Origin: Thermoleophilaceae bacterium
GTDB taxonomy: Bacteria > Actinomycetota > Thermoleophilia > Solirubrobacterales > Thermoleophilaceae
Direction of reading: 5' to 3'
Assembly (NCBI GenBank): GCA_025928265.1
Contig: JAICJV010000016.1
Location: 1-44,900 of the forward strand
Length of the DNA stretch: 44,900 nucleotides
Both the position numbers and the translations under genes were made by a program. The notes below the pieces were generated by a model. That model saw only the letters and a list, made by a program, of their open reading frames with translations. It was not told the DNA's origin and searched no databases. Position 1 is the stretch's first letter. The number at the start of each line of letters is the position of its first letter. Shown piece by piece: positions 35,710 through 43,839 of this stretch.

Positions 35710-35873
35710 CAGATGGTCGAGCTCGGGCCTGAGTGCCTTCGGGGAGCCGAAAAGCGAGCTGGCCAGGGACGCAGGGCGATGCGCGTGCCTCTAGGCACGT
35801 GCGAACCCGAGGACGCAGGTCCAGCGACGCTTTGCAGGGTCATCCGGAGGTGCTCGGGTTCGGGCGCGGCCAT
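35710..35873 (-). other. ccmE-ccmF intergenic leader with two stem-loops and a possible 54-codon frame
   Basis: Two structures are seen: GCGCGTGCC-TCTA-GGCACGTGC (35781-35802, 9-bp stem with one G-U), and CGAACCCGAG (35802-35811) inverse to CTCGGGTTCG (35853-35862). In addition an ATG right after the ccmE TAG opens a frame of 54 codons whose TGA overlaps the ccmF ATG (TGATG). Its product has no hydrophobic segment, and third-position GC (about 70 %) is lower than in the neighbours; AGA and AGG occur. A structured leader is more likely than a gene. Confidence 0.35.
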
Positions 35874-36284
35874 CTAGAGCGTGCTACCGGGCTTGCTCTT
35901 GAACTTCGATGGGCATTTGGTCGTGAGCGTGTCCTTCTGGCCCTGGAAGACGCCGTTCTCGAGCTTGCCGGTCACGATGATCTCGCGGCCGCCCTTGAAG
36001 GTGTCGGACACGAGGCCGGAATAATGGACGGGCAGCGTCGCGGTCCCGGACCGGTCGCGCACCCGGAACGCGAGGCCGTCGCCGGCCGTGTGCTGGATCG
36101 TGCCCGGCACGACCTTGCCGGTGAGCTCGTAGGTCCCCGAGCTCGAGCCCTTGGAGAGCGCCTGCGACGGGCTCAGCGCAGTGGCCGCGCTGCCGAAGCT
36201 CGTGTAGAGCAACGCGCCGGCGAGCACGATGGCTGCGCCGAGGGCGACGAACAGGCGGATCTTGCGCTTCCGGGAGGGATCCAT
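35874..36284 (-). CDS. ccmE: Heme chaperone CcmE, CxxxF variant
   Basis: A 136-residue periplasmic heme carrier anchored by one N-terminal helix (RLFVALGAAIVLAGALLY). The OB-fold body has LTGKVVPGTIQH, FRVRDRSGTATLPVHYSGLVSDTFKGG and the C-terminal TKCPSKFKS. The common heme-binding motif is HxxxY; some Gram-positive-type and archaeal forms use CxxxY. Here it is C124-x3-F128, without the tyrosine. The ccmF gene follows. The start has no obvious ribosome site. Confidence 0.92.
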   Translation of the reverse strand: MDPSRKRKIRLFVALGAAIVLAGALLYTSFGSAATALSPSQALSKGSSSGTYELTGKVVPGTIQHTAGDGLAFRVRDRSGTATLPVHYSGLVSDTFKGGREIIVTGKLENGVFQGQKDTLTTKCPSKFKSKPGSTL

Positions 36285-36298
36285 CGGGGCAGGTCGCA

Positions 36299-36354
36299 GT
36301 ATCGCAGCCCGCAGCCCGCAGAGTTCTTACTGCGGGCCGCGAGCTACGCGATAC
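36299..36354. terminator. Nested inverted repeat between the acylase gene and ccmE
   Basis: The outer stem GTATCGC (36299-36305)/GCGATAC (36348-36354) and inner stem GCCCGCAG (36314-36321)/CTGCGGGC (36330-36337) are centred within one base of each other. It is 10 bases past the acylase stop and 15 bases before ccmE. It probably ends the acylase message; no U-run is seen. Confidence 0.55.
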
Positions 36355-36364
36355 GTCTGCGGGC

Positions 36365-38809
36365 TTACTTCCTCTTCGGCCGGTGACCGGTGAAGCTGAT
36401 CACCTGCTGGATCCCGCTCGGCCGGTTGGTGTACCGGATGGTCGTCTGCAGCAGACCCGGGGCGAACTTGATCCGCTCCGCATTCGCATCCGAGGTCCAC
36501 GCGTTCGGGTCCTCGCTGCCCTGGGCCGCGGCCAGCTCGTTGCCGGCGGCATCCACCGCCGCCCACAGCGAGGCACGGCAGGTGGCGAGATCGCCGCCTC
36601 CGCAGAACCGCGTCTTGAACGGGCTCTTGAAGGTCTGCCCAACCAGCTGGCGCAGATCCTTGTCGACGAAATTGATCCGTCCGCCCGTGAACCCGCTGCG
36701 TGGGCTGTTCGACGCACCCTCCAGCGTGGTGAGCTGGCCGAGCTGCGGCCCGAGCACCGGTGACAGCACGGCGTCCGCCACCTTCGGGTACAGCGCGTCC
36801 ATGATGGCCGGCGCCCCGCCCGCGTCCATCTTGCCGTCGAGGTCACGGTCGAGGCGGCTGCCGCCCTGCGACCGCCAGTCGCTCAGCAGCTTGATCATCT
36901 GCTGGTCACGGGCGCTCGGGGCGGGCCCGGGGCTGTTCAGCACGCCGAGCAGGCCGTCGAACACGCTGCCGTCGACCCGCAGGTCCTCCGTGGCCGCGGC
37001 GTTCATCGCGCTCGTGACCGACGCCAGGTCGTGCTTCTGCTGGGTCGCCAGTCCGGCATTCAGCAGCTGCACCCGCTGGATCGACCCGTAGGTCCACTCA
37101 CTGTCCGACGACCCGAACCCGGGCGCCGGCTTGTTGTTCCAGTTCGTGAGGGTCCCGCTGGCCGGGTTCGCCACGTGCGGATGCTCGTTCGGCTTGAGAA
37201 AGCCCTTCCACTCGTACTGGCCGGTGCCCTTCGTGGGCAGGCGCGGGTCGACCCGCTTGTCGCGGAGCGGCAGGCGCCCGGCCGAGTACATGGCGATGTT
37301 CTTGTCGTCCGCGTACCCCACGTTGAACGTGAACGGCGACGTGGCGGCGGCGTTGTAGAACGACTTGACGCCGCTCACCTTGCCGTCGGAGAGACGGCGG
37401 AACATGATCTGCCACAGGATGTCGCGGCCGTGGCTCGAGCGCGCGAACGAGATCGCCACGCGCTTGCCATTCACCTTGGCGTAGCCCTGGACCGGGCCAT
37501 GCACGGTCGTGCGGTACACGACCCGCCCGACGCCGCTGACCGTGCCGGCGTCGACGCGGCCCATCTTGCGGCACTTGCCCTTGTAGCGGTACTTGACCTT
37601 CGAGCCGCCGCAGAGCGTCTCCACGAACTGGTCGTTGGTGTCCGACCCCGCCGACGTGAGGCTCCAGGCGAAGTCGGGCCCACGGCCGATCAGGATGTCT
37701 CCGGGGCCGCCGGGCATCGCTGCCCCACGCGCCTCGATGCCGGGCCCCTTGAGGTCCATCTCGAGGGTCAGGCCGGGGTAGAAGTAGCCGATCTGCGGAC
37801 CCGCCACGAATAGCGGATGCCCGTTGGTCGAGCGGCTGCCGCCGACCATCAGGAAGTTCGACGCGTAGCGCCGCACCTTCGCCGACAGCGCGATCGCCTT
37901 GCCGTTGGTCGTGGACCCGTTGTCGATCACCGCGTTGCCGGAGCTCCCGCGGAAGTCCTGCTCGTACGGGTAGCGCCGGTTGATCGACACCGGCGCGTCA
38001 CGATCGTCGTGCTCGGTCAGGTCGTTCCAGACCTGCCTGCCCTTGGCCGCGCCCAGGCGCTTCTGCAAGCCGCTCAACAGCTCCGAGCGACGCACCTCGT
38101 CGCCGCCGCCCTGGCCGAAGATCTGGCCGGCGAGCGCATTGACCGCGTAGATGTCCACGCGCGTGAACGGCTTCTGCTTGGACTTCTCGAAGCGCAGGCG
38201 GGCGTTGATGCCCTTCACGTACACGTCGATGTCGTGCAGCAGCGCGCGTCCCTCCTTGCCCTGCCGCCGGAGCGCACGCGTCTGCTCGCGGTTGATGATG
38301 CGATCGGCCTGCTTGGTGACCTTCACGGTCTTCAGGCCGGTGACGAGCGAGAACGCATCGATCCCGGGCGCGTCGAGCGCGGCCATGCGCGCCGGATAGC
38401 GACCCTGGGCCAGCAGCAGCGCGCGATCCTCCTCGAGCACCCAGCCGGCGCCCCAGATCACGTCGTCGCGCGTCTTGCCGGTGATGTGCGGAACGTCGAA
38501 CGCGTCGCGCACGATGGTGAGGCCCTTGCGCGGGGTCTTCTCGACGCGCGTCGGTCCCGGTGAGCCGGGGGCTCCCAGTGCCTCCGACTTGAAGTACTTG
38601 GTCAGGTCGGGCGCGGTGACCTGGTTGAACAACGGCGTGAGGCCGTCGTACATCAGCGCCTGCTGGTCGGCTCCTGGGGGCACGGGCACACCACCGGGCT
38701 GGCCGGACGGGATGATGTTCAGAGCCGTCCCGGCATAGTCCTTCGCGAGTGCCGTCCCAGGCAAGATCGCCAGCGTCGCGGCAGTCGCGAGCAGCACGCG
38801 GCGGAGCAT
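36365..38809 (-). CDS. Penicillin acylase-family Ntn hydrolase, secreted
   Basis: An 814-residue precursor amidase of the penicillin G acylase/AHL acylase family, normally self-cleaved to alpha and beta chains with the beta-chain Ser1 as nucleophile. A signal peptide (RRVLLATAATLAILPGTALA) comes first; the alpha part has VRDAFDVPHITGKTRDDVIWGAGWVLEEDR. The likely cleavage point is DFRGSSGNAVI (about 287-297), with the Ser before GNA as candidate nucleophile, followed by NGHPLFVAGPQIGY. Substrate could be a beta-lactam, an acyl-homoserine lactone or another amide. The ATG at 38809 follows GGAGGAG. Confidence 0.88.
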   Translation of the reverse strand: MLRRVLLATAATLAILPGTALAKDYAGTALNIIPSGQPGGVPVPPGADQQALMYDGLTPLFNQVTAPDLTKYFKSEALGAPGSPGPTRVEKTPRKGLTIVRDAFDVPHITGKTRDDVIWGAGWVLEEDRALLLAQGRYPARMAALDAPGIDAFSLVTGLKTVKVTKQADRIINREQTRALRRQGKEGRALLHDIDVYVKGINARLRFEKSKQKPFTRVDIYAVNALAGQIFGQGGGDEVRRSELLSGLQKRLGAAKGRQVWNDLTEHDDRDAPVSINRRYPYEQDFRGSSGNAVIDNGSTTNGKAIALSAKVRRYASNFLMVGGSRSTNGHPLFVAGPQIGYFYPGLTLEMDLKGPGIEARGAAMPGGPGDILIGRGPDFAWSLTSAGSDTNDQFVETLCGGSKVKYRYKGKCRKMGRVDAGTVSGVGRVVYRTTVHGPVQGYAKVNGKRVAISFARSSHGRDILWQIMFRRLSDGKVSGVKSFYNAAATSPFTFNVGYADDKNIAMYSAGRLPLRDKRVDPRLPTKGTGQYEWKGFLKPNEHPHVANPASGTLTNWNNKPAPGFGSSDSEWTYGSIQRVQLLNAGLATQQKHDLASVTSAMNAAATEDLRVDGSVFDGLLGVLNSPGPAPSARDQQMIKLLSDWRSQGGSRLDRDLDGKMDAGGAPAIMDALYPKVADAVLSPVLGPQLGQLTTLEGASNSPRSGFTGGRINFVDKDLRQLVGQTFKSPFKTRFCGGGDLATCRASLWAAVDAAGNELAAAQGSEDPNAWTSDANAERIKFAPGLLQTTIRYTNRPSGIQQVISFTGHRPKRK

Positions 38810-38863
38810 CAAAGCTTCTCCTCCTTCAGCCGGGCCTCCCTAGCCCTGGCGGGCGATACTACT

Positions 38864-38877
38864 TGGCTGGCCAGCCA
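38864..38877. promoter_or_regulatory. 14-bp perfect palindrome
   Basis: TGGCTGGCCAGCCA lies eight bases past the cupin stop and 54 bases before the acylase ATG. It could end the cupin message or be an operator for the acylase gene. Confidence 0.35.
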
Positions 38878-38885
38878 GAGCCGCG

Positions 38886-39212
38886 TCAGCGCTCGGACGG
38901 ATGTCCCGGGCCCGGCCACGGCGCGAGCAGGAGAACGAGGCGCGCGTCGGACTTCGCCGTGACCTCGTGTCGCTCCGCCCGCTCGAAGTGGACGACGAAA
39001 CCCGTGCCGGCCGTCTGCGAACCGCCGTCCTGCGTCGTGATCTCGACGTCGCCCTCGGCCACGAAGAGGTACGCGCGCTCGTGCACCTGATGATCCTGGA
39101 GCTGCTCACCGCTCGGGAGGGTGATCGCGATCACCCGGGCCTCACCGTCCGAGCGCAGCACCTTCGGCTGGTGCGGCTGCACGTCGAGCGAGGTGATGTC
39201 CCAAGTTTCCAC
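38886..39212 (-). CDS. Single-domain cupin protein
   Basis: A 108-residue cupin with HQVHERAYLFVAEGDVEI (about 57-74), a metal-site-like HxxxE pattern, and a second motif GTGFVVHFERAERHEV. The start is the GTG at 39212, with AGGAGAG six bases upstream. It lies in an operon after the antiporter gene (41-base gap). The small size suggests a sensing or binding role; substrate not known. Confidence 0.82.
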   Translation of the reverse strand: METWDITSLDVQPHQPKVLRSDGEARVIAITLPSGEQLQDHQVHERAYLFVAEGDVEITTQDGGSQTAGTGFVVHFERAERHEVTAKSDARLVLLLAPWPGPGHPSER

Positions 39213-39253
39213 TGTCTCTCCTGGTCTTCGGGTGCGAGCGTCGCGGCGGGGAA

Positions 39254-40492
39254 CTATGCCGGAACCGAACGCGCCTCTGCCCGCTCGGTCCGCCGGGCGA
39301 TCCACTCGGCGCCGGAGTAGTCGGTGAGGCCGTGCGCGATGATCGACACGAGCACGGCGAGCGAGGCGAGGTTGAAGATCTCGCTCCCCGCAGCGATGCC
39401 CTGGCTCAGCACGAGCAGCGAGAACGTCATGGTGGCCACGCCCTTCGGACCGAACCAGCCCATGAATGCCCGCGTGGCGGCGTCGGTTCGCGTCCCGATG
39501 AGCGATACGAAGACGGCGATCGGCCGCGCCGCCAGCAGGGTGAACGTCACGATCGCCACCGCGGCCCAGCCGTCCTGGAACAGCCCGTCGAAGGTGAGCA
39601 GCGAGCCGAACACGACGAAGATGCCGAGCTTCACCACCTCGAGCATGTCCTCCGCACGCGTCTCGAAGCTCGCCCTGATGTCGGGGCGCCGGATGCCGAG
39701 CATGATCGCGCACACGAAGACGGCGATCAGGCCGTTGCCGTGCGGCAGCAGCACCGCGATCCCGTAGGTCAGGAACGCCACTCCCAGCGCGAACAGCGAC
39801 TTCTGGCGCGGACTGATCTCCGTTCGGAGGGCGTGGGTCTGGGGCATCGCGCGCGATGCGACGTAGCCCAGGAGGAGCCCGATCGCGAACCCGATCGACA
39901 CGTCCTCGAGGACGAACCTCCACCACACGAAGTCCGACCCCGACGGCGCCAGCGCCGCCGCGAACGCGAGGACCGCGGGCAGTGCGAGGCCGTCGTTCAG
40001 CCCCGACTCGAGGTTGAGCGAGTGGCGGATGACCCGTGGCACCCGCGGGTTCGTGACAACGCTCGAGGAGAGCACGGGATCGGTCGGCGAGAGGAGGGCG
40101 CCCAGCAGGAAGGCCTCGGTCCAGTTGAGGCCCGTCAGCGCCTTCGTCGCGCACGCCACGAGCACGCAGGTGATCGGCATCGCCAGGACGAGCTTGCGAA
40201 ACGGCAGCCGCCACGCGGTCTGGAGCATCTCCTGCTCCACCTCGAGCCCGTCGCGGAACAGGATCAGGATCAGTGCGACCGTCGCGAGCGTGCTGACGAA
40301 GCCCGACGACGGGTCGAACTCGATCCACTTGAGCCCGCCCCCGCCGATCGCAAAGCCCGCCACCACGAAGACCGCGGTGAGCGAGAGAAAGCTCCGCCGC
40401 GCGAGCCCGGCGATGATCGACCCGAGCACGAGCAGCGCGCCGAGCGCGACGATCGAGTGCTCGTAGAGGTCGGTGCTCGTGGCGGCGATCAC
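39254..40492 (-). CDS. CPA1-type Na+/H+ antiporter
   Basis: A 412-residue exchanger with about 12 membrane helices. The family signatures LGALLSPTDPVLSS (about 131-144) and LNLESGLNDGLALPAV (about 158-173), with the ion-binding Asp in GLNDG, are present. It exchanges sodium or potassium for protons to hold pH and turgor. It lacks a C-terminal nucleotide-binding domain. The upstream gene ends 13 bases away, so it is probably co-transcribed with the duplicated cysteine-domain protein. Confidence 0.9.
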   Translation of the reverse strand: MIAATSTDLYEHSIVALGALLVLGSIIAGLARRSFLSLTAVFVVAGFAIGGGGLKWIEFDPSSGFVSTLATVALILILFRDGLEVEQEMLQTAWRLPFRKLVLAMPITCVLVACATKALTGLNWTEAFLLGALLSPTDPVLSSSVVTNPRVPRVIRHSLNLESGLNDGLALPAVLAFAAALAPSGSDFVWWRFVLEDVSIGFAIGLLLGYVASRAMPQTHALRTEISPRQKSLFALGVAFLTYGIAVLLPHGNGLIAVFVCAIMLGIRRPDIRASFETRAEDMLEVVKLGIFVVFGSLLTFDGLFQDGWAAVAIVTFTLLAARPIAVFVSLIGTRTDAATRAFMGWFGPKGVATMTFSLLVLSQGIAAGSEIFNLASLAVLVSIIAHGLTDYSGAEWIARRTERAEARSVPA

Positions 40493-40505
40493 GCCGCCAA
40501 GGGTG

Positions 40506-41396
40506 TCAGAGACCCTCGTCCAGGAAGAGCTGGGAGTCGAACAGAAGCGCCGCGGCCGCGCGGTAGACGAGCGGGCGGCGGGCGTCGAAGCGACCGATGC
40601 CGAGCGGCAGCGTCACGCCGTCGTCGGTTCCCTCGAGCGGCTGCCAGACGAGCCAGTCGCGCACGAGGGTGTCGAACCAGATGCGCGGCTCGTCCTGCTC
40701 GCCGCGCTCGGCCGCGCGCTCCTTGCGCGTGCGGCAGCACGGGCAGCCCTCGCGGGCGATCAGCTCGAGGCAGGCGAGCGCCTCGTCGCAAGCGGCCTCG
40801 ACCGCGCCGCGGCCGAAGCTCGTGAGAGGCATGTCGAAGCCACCGCAGTCCAGGCAGCTCGCGTGCAGTCGCCAGCGACCGGAGGCGGTGTCGTAGAAGA
40901 TCGTCGACGTCCCGGAGTCGACCTCGCCGGGGCTCGTGGCGATGCGCAGCGGGAGCCGGCTGCCGCTCGTGAGCGCGCGTGCCGCCGCGCGGACCTCCTG
41001 CGGCGCCCAGAAGGTGCGGATGCCGAGCGGGAGCGAGACGCCGTCGGCGAAGCCGTCGACCTGTGCCCAGACCATCCACTGGCCGGTCTCGGTGTCCCAC
41101 CAGACCTGCGCGTCGCCCGAACGCGGATTGGGGTTCTCGCGCCAGCCGCGAGCCTCGCAGCCGAGACAGCCGCCGCGGGCGTGGATGCGCGCAAGGAACG
41201 CCGCCGCCCGCGTGCTTGCGAGCTCGGCATTCTCGGCCTGGGGCACCTGGAGAAGCATGCGGTAGCCGCCGCATTCCTCACAGGGAGCGTCTACGGACCA
41301 GTCGCTCTCGTCGGGCAGCCAGGTGATCGCGGCGGACGGCGCCTCATGGATGTCGAGCGGGCTGGAGGGGCGGTCTCGGCGAAACACGGCGCACAT
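40506..41396 (-). CDS. Unrecognised protein with two copies of a cysteine-rich domain
   Basis: A 296-residue soluble protein built from two copies of about 125 residues (about 25-148 and 165-292). Each copy has, in order, a D-x4-W strand, CxxCGG(Y/F), a helical stretch, GC-x2-C, then W(W/F)DT-x5-W-x-VW, DGV(S/T)LPLGI and a closing AA-x-AL helix. The two CxxC pairs in each copy could hold one zinc ion, so two zinc sites in all. I know no family with this build. It sits 13 bases ahead of a Na+/H+ antiporter gene on the same strand and may be co-expressed. No membrane segment or catalytic motif is seen. Confidence 0.8.
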   Translation of the reverse strand: MCAVFRRDRPSSPLDIHEAPSAAITWLPDESDWSVDAPCEECGGYRMLLQVPQAENAELASTRAAAFLARIHARGGCLGCEARGWRENPNPRSGDAQVWWDTETGQWMVWAQVDGFADGVSLPLGIRTFWAPQEVRAAARALTSGSRLPLRIATSPGEVDSGTSTIFYDTASGRWRLHASCLDCGGFDMPLTSFGRGAVEAACDEALACLELIAREGCPCCRTRKERAAERGEQDEPRIWFDTLVRDWLVWQPLEGTDDGVTLPLGIGRFDARRPLVYRAAAALLFDSQLFLDEGL

Positions 41397-41428
41397 TGCG
41401 CCTGTCTTGTTCCCATCGTTCTATGCGT

Positions 41429-42238
41429 CTAACCCCGGCCGGTCAGCCGACGCAGAAAAAGCCCGCTGCCTCCGAGAAGAGCGCCCGCGAGGGCGATAAG
41501 GCCGACCTGGATGCCGGTGTTCGGGAGCGTCGCGGCGGTAGCGGTCGAGGGCGCGGCGGCGGTCGTTTCGCCGTTCGTTGAGGACGCAGCGGGGGTCGCC
41601 GGCCCCGAGCCCGAGGTGGACCCGGAGCCGGACCCCGCGCTCGAGCTGCCCCCTCCGGCGCTCGCGCCCGCCACAACGACCGTGCCGTGCATGTTCGGAT
41701 GGACCGCGCAGATGTAGGCGAACGTCCCGGGCTTCGAGAAGGTCACGGACGCGCTCTTGCCGGCCTTGATCGTGCCCGTGTTGAAGCCGCCGCCGGTCGC
41801 CGTTGCGGTATGCACGACGCTGTCGCGGTTCGTCCAGGTGACCGTGTCGCCCACGGTCACGTCGATCGTGCGCGGTGCGAAGAGGAAGTTCTGGATGAGC
41901 ACGCCGCCGGCCGCCGCGGCCCGCACCCGTGCCTGCCTGCGCGTGGACGCCACCTTCGGAGGCGGCGCCGTCAGGGCCGATGACGGCGTCGTCTGTACCT
42001 CGGGTGGCGACGCTTGCGCAGGCGCAGCGGCGGGTGCGGGCTGAGCGGTTGCGGCCGCGCCATCGCCCGGGGGCACGGCCGCGCTGTCGCCGCCCGGCGA
42101 AACGGGGGCGGCAACGGTGGACGGCGGAGGCTGGCTCGGAGCGACCGGAGCGGTTTCGCCCTGGTCAGCGAGCAGGACTCCCGGCGCGAGCAGCGCGCCC
42201 GCGGCGGCGGCCACGAACGCACGAGTCAGCACACGCAT
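41429..42238 (-). CDS. Cupredoxin with LPNTG cell-wall sorting signal
   Basis: A 269-residue exported protein. Signal peptide MRVLTRAFVAAAAGALLAPGVLLA; a Pro/Ala-rich linker to about 105; a plastocyanin-like domain (about 112-200) with copper ligands His in VVHTATA and Cys, His and Met in YICAVHPNMHG; a Gly/Ser/Ala linker; then LPNTG near 240, a hydrophobic helix and basic end (RRLTGRG), which is a sortase signal. It would carry electrons or copper at the cell wall. The start is ATG 42238, with GAAGGCGG upstream. No sortase gene is in the window. Confidence 0.85.
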   Translation of the reverse strand: MRVLTRAFVAAAAGALLAPGVLLADQGETAPVAPSQPPPSTVAAPVSPGGDSAAVPPGDGAAATAQPAPAAAPAQASPPEVQTTPSSALTAPPPKVASTRRQARVRAAAAGGVLIQNFLFAPRTIDVTVGDTVTWTNRDSVVHTATATGGGFNTGTIKAGKSASVTFSKPGTFAYICAVHPNMHGTVVVAGASAGGGSSSAGSGSGSTSGSGPATPAASSTNGETTAAAPSTATAATLPNTGIQVGLIALAGALLGGSGLFLRRLTGRG

Positions 42239-42310
42239 GAGTCCGCCTTCGCTCACCTGTGGCAATACGCACGCGCGCGAGACACGGTTCGCGCGGGGTT
42301 CGCACGCAGC

Positions 42311-42805
42311 TCAGGACTTCACGTCCTCCCCGCGACCCAGCCGCGGCAGGTACCCGTACGTCTCGTCGAACGCCCACGCGAGCAACAGCGCCTTCGTGCG
42401 CGTGCGCGCGGCCATGTCCTCCGGGATGCCGGCGGCGTCACCGGCCTCTTCGATCATCGAGAGCAGGTCGATGAAGCCGTCGAGCCGGGCCGCTCGCTGC
42501 GCCTCGCCGAGGCTGTCCCAGCTCGGGGCGACCTCCTTCTCGTAGAACTCGTCCGCATCGAGATGCTCCGAGCGCAGGGCGTTGATGTCGCGCGTCGGGG
42601 CCGCCACCTCTCCCCTGAACAGGTCGCGCACGATCCCGCGCAGGTCGACCGCCGCGGCCGGACCGCCGGCACGGACGTTCTCGTCGCGCATGCCGTCGAG
42701 CGTCTGGCGCATCGCGCGGGCGTCCCGTGCCAGGTCGGGCGTCGCGTCCGTGGACGTTGCCTCGGCTCCTGCAGATCCCGAGCGAAGTCGATCAAGAAGT
42801 CCCAT
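42311..42805 (-). CDS. Hypothetical helical protein
   Basis: A 164-residue soluble, mostly helical protein. I recognise no family. The last half has LHLD-type helices and ends with FDETYGYLPRLGRGEDVKS. A GAGGGGGA ribosome site precedes the ATG, and the SnoaL-like gene ends 12 bases upstream, so both are likely one transcript. The 42239-42310 gap shows nothing. Confidence 0.65.
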   Translation of the reverse strand: MGLLDRLRSGSAGAEATSTDATPDLARDARAMRQTLDGMRDENVRAGGPAAAVDLRGIVRDLFRGEVAAPTRDINALRSEHLDADEFYEKEVAPSWDSLGEAQRAARLDGFIDLLSMIEEAGDAAGIPEDMAARTRTKALLLAWAFDETYGYLPRLGRGEDVKS

Positions 42806-42817
42806 CCGGCGTCCCCC

Positions 42818-43216
42818 TCACGCGCCCAGGCCTGCGTCCCTGAGCGCCTCTTCCTGGCTTGCGAATACTCGTCCCGACACGATCTTCCCGTCCCTGAACC
42901 TCCACACCCAGCCGGTCGGCCGGTCGATGATCATCCCGCCGCCGCGCCCGTGCATGCGACCGAGGGCCACGACAGTCTCCCCCATGTCGCGGAACTCGCT
43001 GGGGAAGACGCGCAACTCGTCCCAGACGCGTGCGATGTCATCGAAGTAGCGCTCGATCCCCGCGTGCCCCCGGTACGGCACGCCGCCGGTGGTCAGGTTT
43101 GACGTGACCGGCAGGAACTCGCCGTCCTCGGCGAAGATCGCCACGGCCGCATCCACGTCGCGGACGGCGAACGCGTCGAACACCTTCCGGGCAAGATCGA
43201 CGTTCGCCTCGGACAC
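42818..43216 (-). CDS. SnoaL/NTF2-like protein
   Basis: A 132-residue single-domain protein. VDLARKVFDAFAVRDVDAAVAIFAEDGEF starts the fold, YRGHAGIERYFDDIARVWDEL follows, and WVWRFRDGKIVSGRVFASQEEAL closes it. Members act as small ketosteroid isomerase-like enzymes or binding proteins; function not known here. The start is GTG with no clear ribosome site. The hypothetical helical gene follows 12 bases on. Confidence 0.83.
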   Translation of the reverse strand: MSEANVDLARKVFDAFAVRDVDAAVAIFAEDGEFLPVTSNLTTGGVPYRGHAGIERYFDDIARVWDELRVFPSEFRDMGETVVALGRMHGRGGGMIIDRPTGWVWRFRDGKIVSGRVFASQEEALRDAGLGA

Positions 43217-43243
43217 GCGGGGAGTATCGCGCCTCCGGCGGCC

Positions 43244-43735
43244 TCAGTCATCGCCGACCTTGCTTCCGGACGGGCTCACGACGTACCACTTGGCGCCGAA
43301 CTGATCGAGGTCCTGGCCGGTCGTGTCGCCGGGCTTCTGGTCGCCCGCGTAGTAGTAGAGCGGGTGACCGTTGTAGGTCACGAGCGTCGTGCCGTCGGCC
43401 GCCTTGGTGGTACCGACCTTGGCGGCGTCCACGCCTGCGCCGACGCTCGCCTTGCCCTTCGCGGTGAAGCCCGGCCAGATGCTGAGGCACGCGCTCGGGC
43501 AATTGCTCATGTTCGGCTTGTCGGCCTCGAACAGGTAGAGGGTCCGTCCCTTGCCGTCCACGAGGAACTTGCCGATGGGTGCGGTGCGCGTGTTGATCGT
43601 TGCGCCGCCGCCGGATGGCGCCGCGGCGGGCGACGCGGCCGTGGCCGCCTTCGGGGCGCTGCTGCCGCATCCGGTGACCACGATCGCGACGACTGCGGCC
43701 ACGGCGACCAGAGCGACGGGGATGAGCCGTTTCAT
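43244..43735 (-). CDS. Secreted lipoprotein with paired YxFxxD-type repeats
   Basis: A 163-residue lipoprotein: signal MKRLIPVALVAVAAVVAIVVTGC with lipobox Cys near 23, then a low-complexity Ala/Ser/Gly stretch, then two repeats of the secreted-repeat family, GRTLYLFEAD and GHPLYYYAGD, the second followed by FGAKWYVV. Two cysteines (CPSAC) lie between them. Such proteins (COG4315-type) are membrane-attached and of unknown role. AGGAG precedes the ATG. Confidence 0.85.
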   Translation of the reverse strand: MKRLIPVALVAVAAVVAIVVTGCGSSAPKAATAASPAAAPSGGGATINTRTAPIGKFLVDGKGRTLYLFEADKPNMSNCPSACLSIWPGFTAKGKASVGAGVDAAKVGTTKAADGTTLVTYNGHPLYYYAGDQKPGDTTGQDLDQFGAKWYVVSPSGSKVGDD

Positions 43736-43753
43736 GTGCTCGCTCCTGGTTGG

Positions 43754-43818
43754 GGGGTGTGGCGGGTGTTACGCCACCCCCGGCGAGCGCGGTTCGGCGC
43801 TCGGGCGTGCGATCGCAC
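43754..43818 (-). repeat. Hairpin and palindrome between tRNA-Gly and the lipoprotein gene
   Basis: GGGG-T-GTGGCG (43754-43764) pairs with CGCCACCCCC (43772-43781) with one bulge, and GTGCGATCGCAC (43807-43818) is a perfect 12-bp palindrome. Either could end the tRNA transcript; the hairpin also lies in the leader of the lipoprotein gene. Confidence 0.45.
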
Positions 43819-43839
43819 ACACTCGACGCGCGACGACGA

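Noticed and set aside
33694-35877. 727-codon plus-strand frame opposite ccmF
   Set aside because: The product is extremely charged and without domains, while ccmF is unmistakable.
43807-43818. GTGCGATCGCAC as a methylation or HIP1-type repeat
   Set aside because: I did not notice further copies with the same flanks, so I treat it as a local palindrome.
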